In this document: positions 42,257 to 55,042 of the stretch, piece by piece | Layout: each line of letters begins with the position of its first letter | How positions within the stretch are numbered: position 1 is the stretch's first letter | Source: Larix kaempferi | Lineage: Eukaryota; Streptophyta; Pinopsida; Pinales; Pinaceae | Assembly: GCA_027924585.1 (NCBI GenBank) | Contig: BSBM01000190.1 | Location: 6,086,501-6,150,500, forward strand | Length of the DNA: 64,000 nucleotides | Reading direction: 5' to 3' | The notes under the pieces: generated by a model | Databases searched by the model: none | What the model saw: the letters and a program-made list of their open reading frames with translations, nothing else | Told to the model about the DNA's origin: nothing | Translations under genes and position numbers: made by a program

Positions 42257-44555
42257 TGTAATGCACCCTTCGTCACACTAGAATTAAGACACAATAATAT
42301 TTTTTTTATATAAAACATATATGCATAATAGCCACATGCATAATGCTTATATGCATTCTTCTAGCAAATGCACATCCATGCATGAAAAATTCATAACATA
42401 TAAAAGTATTTTAGCGGAAGAATAGATTAATCTGTCAGACAAGTAATAAAAAACACATGAACATAATGATCTTGTAATTGTGGAAGCATAAATATTTGCA
42501 TGCGTCGGACATTTATCCCATATAAATTGGTACCAAGTTCAATACCCATAATATATTTCCTAATAATTTGCATTACACCAAGCCAAAACAAAACTAAGGC
42601 TTGGAAGGTAACATTTCCAAATTTTATATATAAATTCATTCCCAAGAAGCACACAATCAACATTTTATTGAGTTATTGAGAACTGCACAGTAAAACTGTA
42701 CAGTAAGAACTTCGCATTAAAAACTACACTGCCCATATGGTGCCAATATTCCAATATAAGGAAATCATCAATCCAACATATTTAATTAAAAATAATACAT
42801 AGTAACAATATTTCAATAAAATTAACTACATGGAAATATTATTGTGCAATAAAGTTAATAATCCAACATATTAATTATGCACTAAAGTTACATGCATAAA
42901 ATAAGTAGAATAGCAAATACCAATTTATCCAAAGTATAGAATGCAATACTCTAACATATTAACTACCCAGTAAAGTTAATTTTCCAACATAATAACTACG
43001 TAGTAAAGTTAATATTCCAACACAATAACTGCGAAATAGGTTTAACATGCATAAATTAGGTAGGATAGCAAATACCAATTTATCCAAAGTATAGATTACA
43101 ATATTCCAACATATTAACTACGCAGTAAAATTAATATTCCAACAAAATAATTGCGCAATAAAATTAAATGCATAAATTAAAAAAGGATAACCATTACCAT
43201 TCCTTCCAAAACATGACATGTAATATTCCAAAATATTAATTGCCCAATAAAGTTAGTAATTCAACATATTAAGTGCGTTGTAAGGTTAAATGCATGAATT
43301 GCTTAAGATAGCAATTACCAGTTTAGTGAAAGTATGTAATGTAATAACCAATTCCTTACTAATTTAATCCATGGTATGCATTTCCAGCCATACATAACCC
43401 ATTCCCAAATAAATTAGAATAGGGAATCATTTAAGTCAATTAATGCAGAAATTTAATTTTTCACATTTCAACTTTATTAAAGAATGAGCATTCATAAAAT
43501 TTTGGTTCTATTTATGTAATTTATACATTACTATCAATCATATCGCAGAACTAATCTTATACTCATTCCATAATTGGGAATTCAACAAAGCCATGCATAA
43601 ATTCCTTCATTTATTCAAAACACAGAAACTTAATCAGAAAACAAGTAATTGCATAAATAAACTTGTGTGAATTCCATCTACAGGAATTCAAACAAACAAC
43701 TCATGATTTTAAAATGTGTAATTTTCTTTAACATTCAACAATTAAACTAAATTTAGGAATTAAAACATTATTTCTATAAATTAAAACTTATCTGCAAAAT
43801 ACTGGAAATGGGAAACTAGCTATGTGTGAGGAACGCTCCACCCAACCATAGGTAATTTTGTTCATTCATCTCTCAATACAACACCACTCCCAAGATGGGA
43901 TTTGTGAATTCACCGAGAGACTCTCCCCTTAACCCGAATTCCATTCCACAACAGGAATTATCACTCAGCAATCCTCCCAATTCACAGGGATTTAATACAA
44001 GTTTACAGGCATCCAGGAAACAAGTTACAGTCAATTCCATTCCAAATCACACAATTCCCATTTTAGCTTCTTTCCAATTGTACCACAGTGAAAACCCATC
44101 ACTACTTAACCAATACACAGGAATTCCACCAGAATGGTTCATGCACAATTCATCATTTCATTGACCACAACCCAACAGTCAATCAAAGGCTTATTAATGG
44201 TTCAGGGAGAAAACAAGTTTAGTCAATACCGTTCAGAAATTTGTTCAGAGGTTCTAGTTTGATACACCCAATCTCATAAAATCATTTCTCCTTCTTTGTT
44301 ATCTCATACCTTCCCCTGCGCACACCCTTCTTCTTCCAAGATGAAGGAATAATGCATAAGAATAATGAAATTTCCATTTGCATGCATTAGTTTTATGCAT
44401 GGAAATATTGAAACACATGGGTTCTCCAAGAGAGCCAGGTTTCCCATTTTTATAAATATATTTTTATTTAAAAAGAAAACAATATAAGCTTTCCCTAATC
44501 CCACTTAAACCCATTTAAATCATAATCATGATTTACAGCAAGTTTTAATTTAAAT
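42257..44555 (-). repeat. Truncated 3' LTR of the minus-strand element
   Basis: Matches 45202-47450 with indels, then stops matching beyond 44555. It contains more copies than its partner of a degenerate unit of about 35-40 bp (ATTCCAACATATTAACT, then G-C-A-G-T-A-A-A-G-T-T-A-A-T) between 42830 and 43270. The partner has about 180 bp (near 46100-46280) that this copy lacks. Confidence 0.85.
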
Positions 44556-45181
44556 CTTAAAACTTTACTTCTCGGATACCGGTATCTCTCAGGAAATCCT
44601 CAGTTTAAATATTCCTCTTCTTCCCTTTTCTTGAAAGAAGATGCTTGTTGCATTTGCTTTTGTAGTTGTATCAAACTTTGCATCACTTGCAGATTCACCT
44701 GGATTTGCTGCTCTAGGCCTTGCAGGATTCAATCATTCCCAACCTGTATATTCTTCAGAGTATGATACACTTCCACTTCTCCCATCACTATCTGGTGACC
44801 ATTGGATTCTATCTTTTGATCATACATTCTCACTTCTTTATCAAAGTGATACATTTCAGGGCTTTCTGCCATTCTTTTCATTCCACTATCCTATAACCTG
44901 GATCCAAATTCAATGGAAACAATCCAATCTACAGCTTCAACCAGGGTCATTTTGGTTAGTCCACATAAATTGTAAGAATGCATATTCATCTCAGATAGCT
45001 TTATTTTCATAATTTAACATAAGTCTAGTAGCATTAGCAATTCATACATCAATTCATGTAAATCACAGTGAACAATAATCCAAACATTCAAACCCAAACA
45101 CATGAATGCAATGCTCAAAGAGAAAACTTTTTTAATTGCATTCAAGCAATTCATAGAATTCCCAAAGGCTAAGTGTCATAA
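44556..45181 (-). pseudogene. Internal remnant, possible gag N-terminus
   Basis: On the minus strand an ATG at 44881 opens a frame MKRMAESPEMYHFDKEVRMY with one TGA, ending in a Gln-rich stretch (QQIQVNLQVMQSLIQLQKQM) near 44650. A Gln-rich coiled stretch near the start of gag is seen in some Gypsy elements, but no capsid core or zinc knuckle survives. A 123-codon plus-strand ORF (44641-45012) overlaps it and is probably a shadow. Confidence 0.35.
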
Positions 45182-45198
45182 CCTTAGCTCTGATACCA
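45182..45198 (-). promoter_or_regulatory. Primer binding site of the minus-strand element
   Basis: On the minus strand TGGTATCAGAGCTAAGG starts three bases after the LTR end. It is an exact initiator-Met match over the first twelve bases, and fixes the element's orientation. Confidence 0.92.
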
Positions 45199-45201
45199 AT
45201 T

Positions 45202-47738
45202 TGTAATGCACCCTTCATCACACTAGACTTAAGACACAATAATATTGTTTTTATATAAAACATATATGCATAATAGCCACATGCATAATGATTATATGCA
45301 TTCTTCTAGCAAATGCACATCCATGCATGAAAAATGCATAACATATAAAAGTATTTTAGTGGAAGCATAGATTAATCTATAGGACAAGTAATAAAAAAAC
45401 ACATGCACATAATGATCTTGTAATTGTGGAAGCATAAATATTTGCATATGTTGCACATTTATCCCATATAAATTGGTACCATTTTTAATACCCATAATAT
45501 ATTTCCTAATAATTTGCATTACACCAAACCAAAACAAAACCAAGGCTTGGAAGGTAACATTTCCAAATTTTCATTTATAAATTTATTCCCAAGAAGAGCG
45601 CAGACAACATTTTATTGAGAACTCTGCATTAAAAACTATCTAGGAACTACGCATTAAAAACTATCTAGGAACCGCACACTATGGTGTCAATATTCCAATA
45701 TAAGGAAATCATCAATCCAACATATTTAATTAAAAATACTACACAATAACAATATTTCAATAATACCTAAGGTTAATAAACCTATGATTACATACATAAT
45801 TAAATAGGATATCAATTGCCAAATTAAATTTAATATTCGTGCACAGTCATTTTAATATTCCAACAAAATAACTGCGCGTAAGATTAAATGCATAAATTAA
45901 AAAGGATAACCATTACCATTCCTTCCAAAACATGGAATGTAATATTCCAAAATATTAATTGCTTAATAAAGTTAGTAATTCAACATATTAAGTGCATAGT
46001 AAGGTTAAATGCATGAATTACTTAAGATAACAATCACTAGTTTAGTTAAAGTATGTAATGTAATAACCAAATCCTTACTAATTTAATCTATGGTATGCAA
46101 ATCAGCATGTGGTTTATAATTTCCAGCTCATAGTTTTCAAATGCAAAAACCATTCAAGACAGGACTTAGTAAAAATGTTTTTACGATCAATTAAGCAAAT
46201 AGGTCCATACCCATCTTTTACGAAATAATTTTCATGAAGGGATTATTACAAACAATTTGTGCACTAACATGGAAATCCATTTCCATCCATACATAACACA
46301 TTCCCAAATAAATTAGAAGAGGGAATAATTTAGGTCAATTAATGCAGAAATTTAATTTTTCACATTTCAACTTTATTAAAGAATGAGCATTCATAAAATT
46401 TTGGTTCTATTTATGTAATTTATACATTACTATCAAGCATATCGAACAACTAACCTTATACTCATTCCATAATTAGGAATTCAACCAAGCCATGCATAAA
46501 TTCCTTCATTTATTCAAAACCACTTAATCAAAAAACAAGTAATTGCATAAATAAACCTGTGTCAATTCCTTGTACAGGAATTCAAACAAACAACTTATGA
46601 TTTTAAAATGTGTAATTTTCTTTAACATTCAACAATTAAACTAAATTGAGGAATTAAAACATTATTTCCAGAAATTAATACTTATCTCCAAAATATTGGA
46701 AATGGGAAACTGGCTGTGTGTGAGGCACACTCCACCCAACCATAGGTAATTTTGTTCATTCATCTCTCAACAGAACACCACCCCGATCTCGGACTTGTGA
46801 ATTCACCAGGAGACTCTCCCCTTAACCCGAATTTCATTCCACAACAGGAATTATCACTCGGAAATCCTCCCAATTCATAGGGATTTAACACAAGTTTAAA
46901 GGAATCCAGGAAATAAGTTACAGTCAATTCCATGCCAAACCACACAATTCCCATTTTGGCTTCTTTCCAATTGTACCACAATGAAAACCCATCACTACTT
47001 AACCAATACATAGGAATTCCACTAGAATGGTTCATGCACAATTCATCACTTCATTGACCACAACCCAGCAGTCAATCACGGGCTTATTAATGGTTCAGGG
47101 AGAAAATGAGTTTAGTTAATACCGTTCAGAAAATTTGTTCAAAGGTTCTAGTTCGCCTCAACCCAATCTCATAAAATCATTTCTCTTCCTACATTATCTC
47201 ATACCTTCCCCTGCACACACCCTTCTTCTTCCAAGATGAAGGAATAATGCATAATAATAATGAAATTTCTATTTACATGCATTAGTTTTATGCATGGAAA
47301 GATGGAAACACATGGGTTCTCCAAGAGAGCCACGTTTCCCATTTTTATAAATATATTTTTATTTTCAAATAAAAACATATCAGCTTTCCCCCTAATCCCA
47401 CTTAAACCCATTTAAATCATAATCATGATTTAAAACAAGTTTTAATTTAAATGAATGGAATTAAGGCTTAATCATGACTTAGGATATTTTTCAAGGGTTT
47501 AAGGGATATAAAAGAGTCATGGAATATTTTTCCCCTATGACATTCTAACCTCCTTACTATCTCTGGTGAATACACAAGTCCCCGATCTCTTTAGCGTACT
47601 GCCTCAGCACAGCCAGTTGTGGATTTTTAATATTAATAATGTCAAAAATATACATGTGTTTTTCCATACAGGCATTTGCATATTAGTATTTACATCACGT
47701 ATATGATCATTTCGGGGATCTCAGCCAGGGGTATTACA
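45202..47738 (-). repeat. Complete 5' LTR of the minus-strand element
   Basis: 2537 bp. The terminal bases form an extended inverted repeat (TGTAATACCCC at one end, TGTAATGCACCC at the other, each read inward). ORFs such as 47199-47411 and 46760-47041 on the minus strand lie in LTR sequence and are not called. Confidence 0.9.
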
Positions 47739-47743
47739 GCCTT

Positions 47744-48374
47744 AAGGAATCTTGCATCATCCAGTACGAGCGTAGAACCAAAAGATTTGAAGAACAATAA
47801 TAAAAGATTGAACCAACATGCATAACTTTATTGTGATTTTTTCCTACCAGAAACCTGGTTTTCAAGCAAAACTCATATCCAGTTGTCCAAGTAAACTAGT
47901 TTTCATAACTAGACTTATTTTTATCTTTATTATTTTATTCATATATTTATTTCTCTACATTATCCTAGTCTACTTAAAATGGAAAATGTATTTTCGATTA
48001 TAGGAATTCTTCCAATGGATCCATTTGCATATCAAAATCTCTATTGTACTCATACCCAAATCTGAAAAAATATACCTCAATGAATACCGAGATATGAAAG
48101 GCCAGTTTCTATTGTGAAGATGATGCCAAAAATTGTTGAAACATGGAGTGATATGGTGTCCTATTGACTTTTTGGAACCACATTTTAATGTAATATTTTT
48201 CTATGCTTGGCCCTCTTCTTTGGTTTTCATGCCATAAAACTCTCCAGAATTCTGCTTATCAAAATCCTAAATGCATAAGGGATATGGATCTAATGACAAA
48301 GAAGCAATAAATTCTTCAATCTTTGCCTCCAGTGTATGTTCTTCATCGGATATTGTCCATGGCTCTTTAATCTC
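47744..48374. other. Spacer between two elements
   Basis: Continues the sequence interrupted at 42251. On the minus strand near 48290-48374 an acidic stretch (IKEPWTISDEEHTLEAKIEE) looks protein-like and would continue at 57688 once the next element is removed. I do not recognise it. Nothing else is visible. Confidence 0.4.
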
Positions 48375-48379
48375 TTCCT

Positions 48380-49055
48380 TGTTTGGACATAATACCCATC
48401 AAGACATTATAAATAAAGCATTATTTTGCTTTCCCTAGTGTTTAAACTATGTTGTTGACCACCTAGTGCAAAGTCCTCATCATCCTGATTATCTGGGACT
48501 TTGTTTTTTTCATTATTTCCTCATTATCCATGCATGCACCCTCTTGCATGATTTTAGGCTCATATGCATCCTATTCCCTGATTTTATCCACCTACCATCA
48601 GTTACAATCAATTAATCGGGGCACCCTCCTTAATTTCATGCATTCTGGGATGATTTGAGCACTAACGGTCAACTAATGCACCCTCCATTGCCAGTTAACT
48701 CCTGCATGCACCCTCATGCACCATTCTGGTCCACCTACCATCAATTACACTTAGTTAATTGATCCCATGTAGGAATTACAACTGGAAATTATGTCTAGTG
48801 ATAGAATCTATGCCAATTAAGCATGTCACATCTCTGGATTCCAACTGCCTCTTAAGGATCATGAATTTATCTATTGAATATGTATTATAAATGTATACAC
48901 AATGTTGAATAATATATGCATGGAAAGTATTCCAATTGAGTTATAATATTTTTGCGTCTTTTCACATTATTTCTTTTATATTTTCCTATAGATATGTGTA
49001 AAACTTATGAGGTTAGTTTTGCTGCTGAAGATCCACCTATGAAAGAATTTTCACA
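48380..49055 (+). repeat. 5' LTR of the gag-only Copia-like element
   Basis: TGTTTGGACATAATACCC to GAATTTTCACA, 676 bp. It contains repeats of CATGCACCCTC-type phrases (about 48531-48720). A 91-codon ORF at 48952-49227 starts inside the LTR and is not called. Confidence 0.9.
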
Positions 49056-49070
49056 TGGTATCAAAATGGT
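49056..49070 (+). promoter_or_regulatory. Primer binding site of the gag-only element
   Basis: TGGTATCAAAATGGT abuts the LTR end. The first eight bases match the initiator-Met site and the rest has drifted. Confidence 0.75.
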
Positions 49071-49379
49071 CCAACTATCTAGTTCATCTCAGTTACTTAC
49101 ATTGATGCACCAGAAGCAGCGGAGGTTCCACACAAATTCTGGGGCTATTTCCTTGAATCCATTGGAGCAATCCTTTCAAGTCTACCTAGGCATGATGCAC
49201 TCCCGAATGTGCTCAATGTCGAAGTAGAGATTGAGTGTGTTGATATAAAACTCTCTTCCAAAGTGTTTTTAGAGTGTTTTTTGTATGTTATTGTCTCACC
49301 AGGAGCACATTAGCAAAGCATAGATCATATTCAAGTCGTGATCTTGATTCCATTCAATTATTTGAAATGAAAGGACAAA

Positions 49380-50144
49380 ATGGAGGTCCTACTTCGAAGT
49401 AAGGGTCTCTATAGAGTCACCATGGCGCTAGAAAATGAACCAAATGCTAATATCGATAAAGCCAAGTGGTTTAACATATTGGATGAAGCTTATGATTTTC
49501 TTTGTCTTAGCATGTTCCAATATCTTCTATTTCATCTTGATGGTTTAACAACTACTAATTCTATGTGGACTAAGCTTGAGTCCCTCTTTGGAAAGCAAGA
49601 TGAGCTAAGAGGCCATCTATTGGAGAATGAGTTGATCTCATTGAGTCCAAGTAGTTTCGACACTATGCAAGATTTCATCTCAAAGTTCAAATCACTAGTG
49701 CTTCAGCTCAAGCAATGTGGGATTGAGAAGAAAGAAGAGCATCTCATTCTTTCCATCCTCTCAAAACAAGTTCGTGAGTACTCAGTATTTGTTTCAACAT
49801 TCTATGCAACCAAGCAAGCAATTCCGAATTGGAAAATGCCATCCTTAAGCGCATTCATAGAGTCTCTCACCAAAGAGAAAGACAAGTTGGTTCATATGGG
49901 AGCTTTGAAATCCTCCAAAGACCTTTCACTTTCAGCTTATGGAGCCAAGAATGCCAAAGGAAAGCAAAAATTGAAATAGAAGAAGTTGTCAAATGATGAG
50001 GGTTCCAATTCAACTAATGAAGGTTCCAATTCCAAGAAGAAGAACAAGAAAGGTGGATCCAAATGTTCTTATTGCAGCAAAGGTTTCCATTCTGATAAAT
50101 CTTGTATGAAGAAGAAATTGTACATCATGACTCAATTTCTCTAA
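49380..50144 (+). pseudogene. gag: Copia-type gag
   Basis: Open for 199 codons (49380-49979), then a TAG at 49977 and the same frame on to TAA at 50142. The capsid part has LRSKGLYRVTMALENEPN, TTTNSMWTKLESLFGK, LENELISLSPSSFDTMQDFI, FKSLVLQLKQCGIEKKEEHL and WKMPSLSAFIESLTKE, which is the UBN2/Retrotran_gag_2 pattern of plant Copia gag. The zinc knuckle CSYCSKGFHSDKSC (C-x2-C-x4-H-x4-C) lies after the TAG (about 50062-50103). The true start is upstream: the family's YxxWKxxM segment before LLRSKGLY is missing or frameshifted. Confidence 0.88.
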
Positions 50145-51431
50145 AGGCATAACATTTACGCTCATGATTTCACAAGAAAGATAAAACCAAGAAATCTCGC
50201 TGCTCACCAAGAACATTGTCTCAGTGCTACTCATGAAGGTAATCATTTTTATGCTTTGGGTGCTCGATTAAAACTACTTTTTTACGTTTGTGATATTTCT
50301 GATTTAGATGTACATTCTGATATATCAAAATCAAAAATATCCATCCCTTACTTAGAATAATCTCCATTCATTCCACCGGAACCACCTTTCAATCCTTGTG
50401 TTTTTTCACATGTTTATGACTTGCCTTCTAAAAGCTCTTTCCAATTTCATTCAAATAATTCCTATCAGATCTATGAATCTGATTCAAAATTTAATAATCA
50501 TTTTGTATGGTCCACACATTCATTCTTCCCAGCATTAGATTCAGAAAAGACTCCTCAACCCCAAAGTGCGCCAGTTGACAAACCCATGGTTTATGAAACT
50601 GTCTCTTGTTTTAGTTGCATTCTGGTCTTTCATATCTTTCAATGGTTGGGCTTCCATCACATTGGCTCTATTTGGACTAATATTCCACATGTTTAGACTT
50701 GATATCACCTTTTTTGGTTCAAATTTCAAGGTTACACAGTCTAAAGACCCCGCAAGTTCACTCAACAATCAGTATAATTCTGCTACACAATATTTTCTTT
50801 CTATGATCCTACTCGCTCATGGAGACACTTCACCATTGATGTTTGTTGCTCTATATGATTCCTATTTTTATATTTCAAAGCCTCATAAACTCCATTTTTA
50901 AGTAAGGAATGTGATAAATTGGATTGAGAAGAAGATATATGGCTACATTGTCCATTATGCAGTTGCACATGTTATTGATCCTTATGAGTTCATTGATGCA
51001 TTTTAGATAGCAGAGTGCACAGATATCTTGTCCATATTTGATTATATTTTCAGATCTGATTATGTATGTGTTCACATAAAGAAGAATTCATTTGATTCTC
51101 CTTCATCAGCAGAAGTTGAGTTCAAAGGGGCTCCTACACTTGCTTTTTGTCTACACTGCATTGAAAAATGTGTGCATGATAAAGGCATATACAACATCTT
51201 CACCAAGAAGCAGTATATTCAGCTCATTCAAGTGAAGAATAAGACATTGTGAAGACCTTTTTCTCTGTGTCATGTCCTTTTTTTAGGGTATTTTTTGTTC
51301 CCACTGGGTTTTCCTTCTTTCCTCGGTTAATCAAGGAAAATAAAAACTTTTTTGTTAAGGGGTGACCTTTCGTATTTGTTACCAAGGCCCTATTTTTTAT
51401 TTTCCTCACATAATTTTGGCTTAAGAGGGGG
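50145..51431 (+). other. Non-coding 3' region and polypurine tract of the gag-only element
   Basis: Frames are short and none shows pol motifs. CCCACTGGGTTTTCCTTC near 51300 is a phrase often seen shortly before Copia 3' LTRs, followed by CTTAAGAGGGGG ending at 51431 directly before the LTR. The missing pol is therefore a deletion between gag and this tail. Confidence 0.7.
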
Positions 51432-51495
51432 TGTTGGAACATAATACCCATATAGACATTATCATAAAGCATTCTTTTGTTTTCCCTAGTGTTTA
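51432..51495 (+). repeat. 3' LTR of the gag-only element, left piece
   Basis: TGTTGGAACATAATACCC matches the 5' LTR start. It stops at CCTAGTGTTTA, where the nested element enters. The LTR continues at 57073 (AACCATGTTGTTGACC, matching 48445 onward). Confidence 0.9.
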
Positions 51496-53522
51496 TGTCA
51501 TGTCCCAAATTTGGAATTGGGTCACAATGGCCTAATCACATTGGCCATATTCATTAGAGTTTGTAAAATTGATGTTAAAGGTCAAATAATTTCCTAGGAG
51601 GAAAATTACTAGTTTCCTAGGTTTGGGGTGGAATCTTTGGGATTTGGAATAATGGGGATAATAAATGATGTTTGAACATTAGAGTGGCATAAATATTTAA
51701 TAAAGGATCTAAATAAATATATACAAGTGAAAATCAAAGTGGCATTTGATCATGAAGACACATGGAGGAAGTGGGACCCACATATGGCTAGATTTCCCCA
51801 CTACACTTGGCATCATTCTATCACCAATTCGAATTCAAGGTGAATGGTAACATACTTGGGGAAGTCCAAAAGGTATTATTCATGGAATGACTCATCCAAG
51901 GTCGAAATATAGAGGAAGAGTAACTCCCATGGAAGATGAAGAGGGAATTTGGAGTTAGTGAGACACTTGGGCAAGATTCCCTAGCTCTATGACAACAATG
52001 ATGAAGATGCTATGACACCTATGACACAAATCAGACCTGAAGGTTGACATATGACATATATGACATGTCAGGGATAAAAATAGACTCCAAGAGGGCGCTC
52101 AAGGGTGTTAGGGCAGCTAAGATCCTTCCACATGTGATTTGGTGGAAGTGGGAAACTAGGAATTGTTGTACAAGTGGCGTTCTTTGGAATCTCTTCCCAA
52201 CTTGAGTTGGCATGAGTCTCTTGGAAGGAATTCGATCCATGGAGTACATTAGAACTTTATAAATGTCAATAAAAAAGAATGAAAGCATCTTTTGATCATT
52301 TTTAGAATTTACAATTGCATTTGTGAAGAGGGAGAGCTAGTGGATGACTAGTTTCTTGCCTTAGCCAATTTCAAGGGTGAAAGATTCCCATCCAAGTTGG
52401 TAATTGGAAAGGCCATTCAGAACTTTCATTTGGAGATTTAATGGAGTCTTTATTTTTAGGTGTAATCTATAGGGCAGCTCATGGTTTCTTCTATTGCAGC
52501 TCACTCCTTCAACCATTTCCAATTTTGATGGCATATTCTTGATCCTTGAGGGAGGGCGTTTTTGGTGAGCTATTTTACTCTTTGGGGAAGCTTCTAATGC
52601 CCCACTTATATTCTAATATGAATTAAATACTCTGTTCTTCATCTCCAGAAAGTTTCAGGTCAAAATTCCAAGTAGAAATGTATAAATCTCAATTTTAATG
52701 AAAGAACAGTGCCATTTCCCCACTACCTTGTTGTGAATCAATGTAATGCTGATGATTTCGAATGAATGGATGATTATCTAATGAATTTGTGATTAATGGA
52801 ATTCCATGGATGTATTTTACAAGTTTCATGTACTGTACTTGAGCATTTGAAGTATTTTTACTCAGTTTAATTGCATCGGGAGAAGAAATAGTGCCATTTC
52901 CCCAAGGGTCGAATTGGTGATTTTTGCAGTTGAATGGGAGAGGGTTGGAACAGATATAATAATCAATTAATGGTGCACATGAGACCTTAACAACATCCTT
53001 AATACATTACCTATCTCTTTTCATAAATTTGAGTGGGTTTGGAGGCATTTGGGAAGCCATTTTCAGTACTTACCCCAGGGGGGATTTGAACCCCAAATTA
53101 CTAGTAAAATTGCATACATGGTCCAGAATATTAAGAGAGTTTGCAGAGGTATTTTGGTGGCCATATGTCATCCCTGAAAATCATATTCAATTCCTAATAT
53201 CATTAATACACCTTCCTTGAATATTTGAAGGCATTTAGAGTCAATTTGAGACCTAGAGACCAATACTGGTCAAAGGGAAATCACTAGTAAAGTTACCTAC
53301 ATTGACCAGAATTGAAAGAGGATTTGAAGAGGTATTTTAAAGGTCCAAAGGCATCCCTGAAACACATATTTATGTTCTAATATAATTCATATACCTTCTC
53401 AGAAGATTTGGGATCATTTGGGGCAAATTTGGGACCTAGAGATCAAAACTAGTCAAAGGTCTAACTAGGGAAAAAAGTGAAAAATTGTCATTTTGATAAA
53501 ATTTCTAACAAGGGACATTACA
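51496..53522 (+). repeat. 5' LTR of the young element
   Basis: 2027 bp, TGTCATGTCCC..GGGACATTACA. ORFs at 52031-52288 (minus) and 53029-53220 (plus) are mirrored in the other LTR and are not called. Confidence 0.93.
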
Positions 53523-53523
53523 G

Positions 53524-53536
53524 TGGTATCAGAGCA
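53524..53536 (+). promoter_or_regulatory. Primer binding site of the young element
   Basis: TGGTATCAGAGCA, one base after the LTR end, is an exact initiator-Met match. Confidence 0.95.
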
Positions 53537-53620
53537 TGGTCTTGGAACCTAATTTGGTAGAACATTAATGAAGACCAGGAGTCAAATAAATAATCCACCA
53601 CCCTTAGAAACTAAAACTGG

Positions 53621-54670
53621 ATGTACTTTGGTGAAAGGGAAGAAGTAGGAGAAGAAGTGCATTCATTGGTCACCATGAGTAAGGATGAGAAAGGAACCTT
53701 AGAGGAGAATGAGAAGTTTAGAAAATTACTTAAACCATCCTTTGAAGACCAGTGGAGGCAATACTTTCAAGAGTTCAAATTGTTGCTTAGTGAACTTGGA
53801 AGCAACTCGAAAAAAGTAATGAGCAATGGTTCTCTTTTCAAGGAAAAGGATGAAATAATTTATGTCACAAAAGAGGAACCTAATGTAATTGTGGAACATG
53901 AGGTACATGTTGATATGCAGGTTCTTAAAGATGCTACACTAAAACAAGAAGAAGGACAAGCACTTGTCCTTGTTCAAAGGGATTATGAGTTGCCTCATGG
54001 AGAGAGTTGCAAAGCCTTGGAAGAGGTACATGATCTCACAATAGTTGGACCAGCCAATTATGGAGAAGATGAATTAAATATTTCAATGGGTAAGAGTTGT
54101 AAAGAATTAAAGTTGGTTCATAATTCCTCACCCCACACTTCTTTTCCAGCCACATCACTTTGGGATCAAAATTGGGTGAAAGATTTTTTTCTAGTGGTGC
54201 CACATGAGGGGTATGAAACTCCTACCTCTCCTTTTGATGATGACATGAATAGAGCACCTCATTATTTAGAATTGCATCAGAATATTGCTTTACCTTATGA
54301 TAATACATATCCTCATGGATGTATGGATGAGACTTCGTTGAGTCCTTTGAAGTCTCCTTGTTTTTCCTGCTCATTATTTGGTTCAGATTTTAGTGGAGAT
54401 TCTTCATTCACTTCTTGGATGAAAGAATGCATGGCTGAATATTTTGATGCATATCACGTTCTTTTGGAGCAGCACTATCGGACATGGGATCCTCACCTAT
54501 GTCATTGGAGCAGATTTGATTGGTCACTTGAAGATTGTATGCACCTAGCAAATGGTGGTCTACTTACTTGGAGGTATAAACACTTTCATGATTATTTGAT
54601 GAAGCATCTTCTTGATGTACATTTTCATTATGTTGTTATGTACTTTGATGATATATATTTGTACTCGTGA
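53621..54670 (+). CDS. Intact ORF of unknown function ending in an RT scrap
   Basis: 349 codons without interruption. The first ATG (53621, MYFGEREEVGEE) follows closely after an in-frame stop; a second in-frame ATG is at 53675. The protein is acidic, with Glu/Lys-rich N-terminal stretches (about residues 20-60), two near-repeats HGESCKALEEVHDL and MGKSCKELKLVHNS (about residues 127-170), and a Cys/Trp/His-rich part (residues 250-320). The last 25 residues (HYVVMYFDDIYLYS) match the Y-x-D-D catalytic box of Ty3/Gypsy RT. Beyond the TGA, CLEECIQ fits the next RT residues. The ORF therefore looks like a leader or gag-linker piece fused by deletion to an RT fragment. I recognise no other domain. 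Confidence 0.65.
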   Translation: MYFGEREEVGEEVHSLVTMSKDEKGTLEENEKFRKLLKPSFEDQWRQYFQEFKLLLSELGSNSKKVMSNGSLFKEKDEIIYVTKEEPNVIVEHEVHVDMQVLKDATLKQEEGQALVLVQRDYELPHGESCKALEEVHDLTIVGPANYGEDELNISMGKSCKELKLVHNSSPHTSFPATSLWDQNWVKDFFLVVPHEGYETPTSPFDDDMNRAPHYLELHQNIALPYDNTYPHGCMDETSLSPLKSPCFSCSLFGSDFSGDSSFTSWMKECMAEYFDAYHVLLEQHYRTWDPHLCHWSRFDWSLEDCMHLANGGLLTWRYKHFHDYLMKHLLDVHFHYVVMYFDDIYLYS

Positions 54671-55042
54671 TGTTTGGAAGAATGCATACAAAAAAATGGG
54701 ATCCAGGAATCCTCTTATCTAATGGTATGGGTTGGAGAGCACTTTTAATTGTTGGGGTGCAATACAAGCAATGGGACCCTGGAATAATTTTTGTCTCATT
54801 GGTTTGAATTTTTAGGGGGGAAACAAGCAGTATGGGAGATGGATTTCCCACTTAATAAAGTGAATTTTATCAGAGTAGTGCAGCAGCAAGCATGGTGGTT
54901 CCTCTCTAAAATATTCAAGGAAACTCAAAGACTCAAGGTTGGGCAATTCAATGGCAACTTCAAAGAATTATACAGGAAGCAGGTTCTTCAACACCTATGT
55001 TTGAAATTGCTTGAGGACAAGCAATATTGGGAAGGGAGGATT
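54671..55042 (+). other. 3' internal region and polypurine tract of the young element
   Basis: Short RT-like leftover just after the ORF stop, then sequence without motif. GAAGGGAGGATT (55031-55042) is the likely polypurine tract. A 122-codon ORF (54791-55159) runs across the tract into the LTR and is therefore not a gene. Confidence 0.65.

Larger units (their letters stand above)
42252..47743 (-). mobile_element. Deletion derivative of an LTR retrotransposon with 2.5-kb LTRs (minus strand)
   Basis: The element proper is 42257-47738, with duplications GCCTT at 42252-42256 and 47739-47743. In minus-strand order: a complete 5' LTR (47738-45202, 2537 bp, TGTAATACCCC..GTGCATTACA), a primer site, about 630 bp of internal sequence, then a 3' LTR (44555-42257) that has lost its first 290 bp or so. 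One deletion therefore removed nearly all the coding region, the polypurine tract and the start of U3. No pol motif remains, so the superfamily is not known. LTR copies also differ by larger indels. Confidence 0.85.

Noticed and set aside
44304-47411. Paired minus-strand ORFs (44304-44504 and 47199-47411) with similar proteins
   Set aside because: Their similarity comes from being in the two LTR copies of one element.
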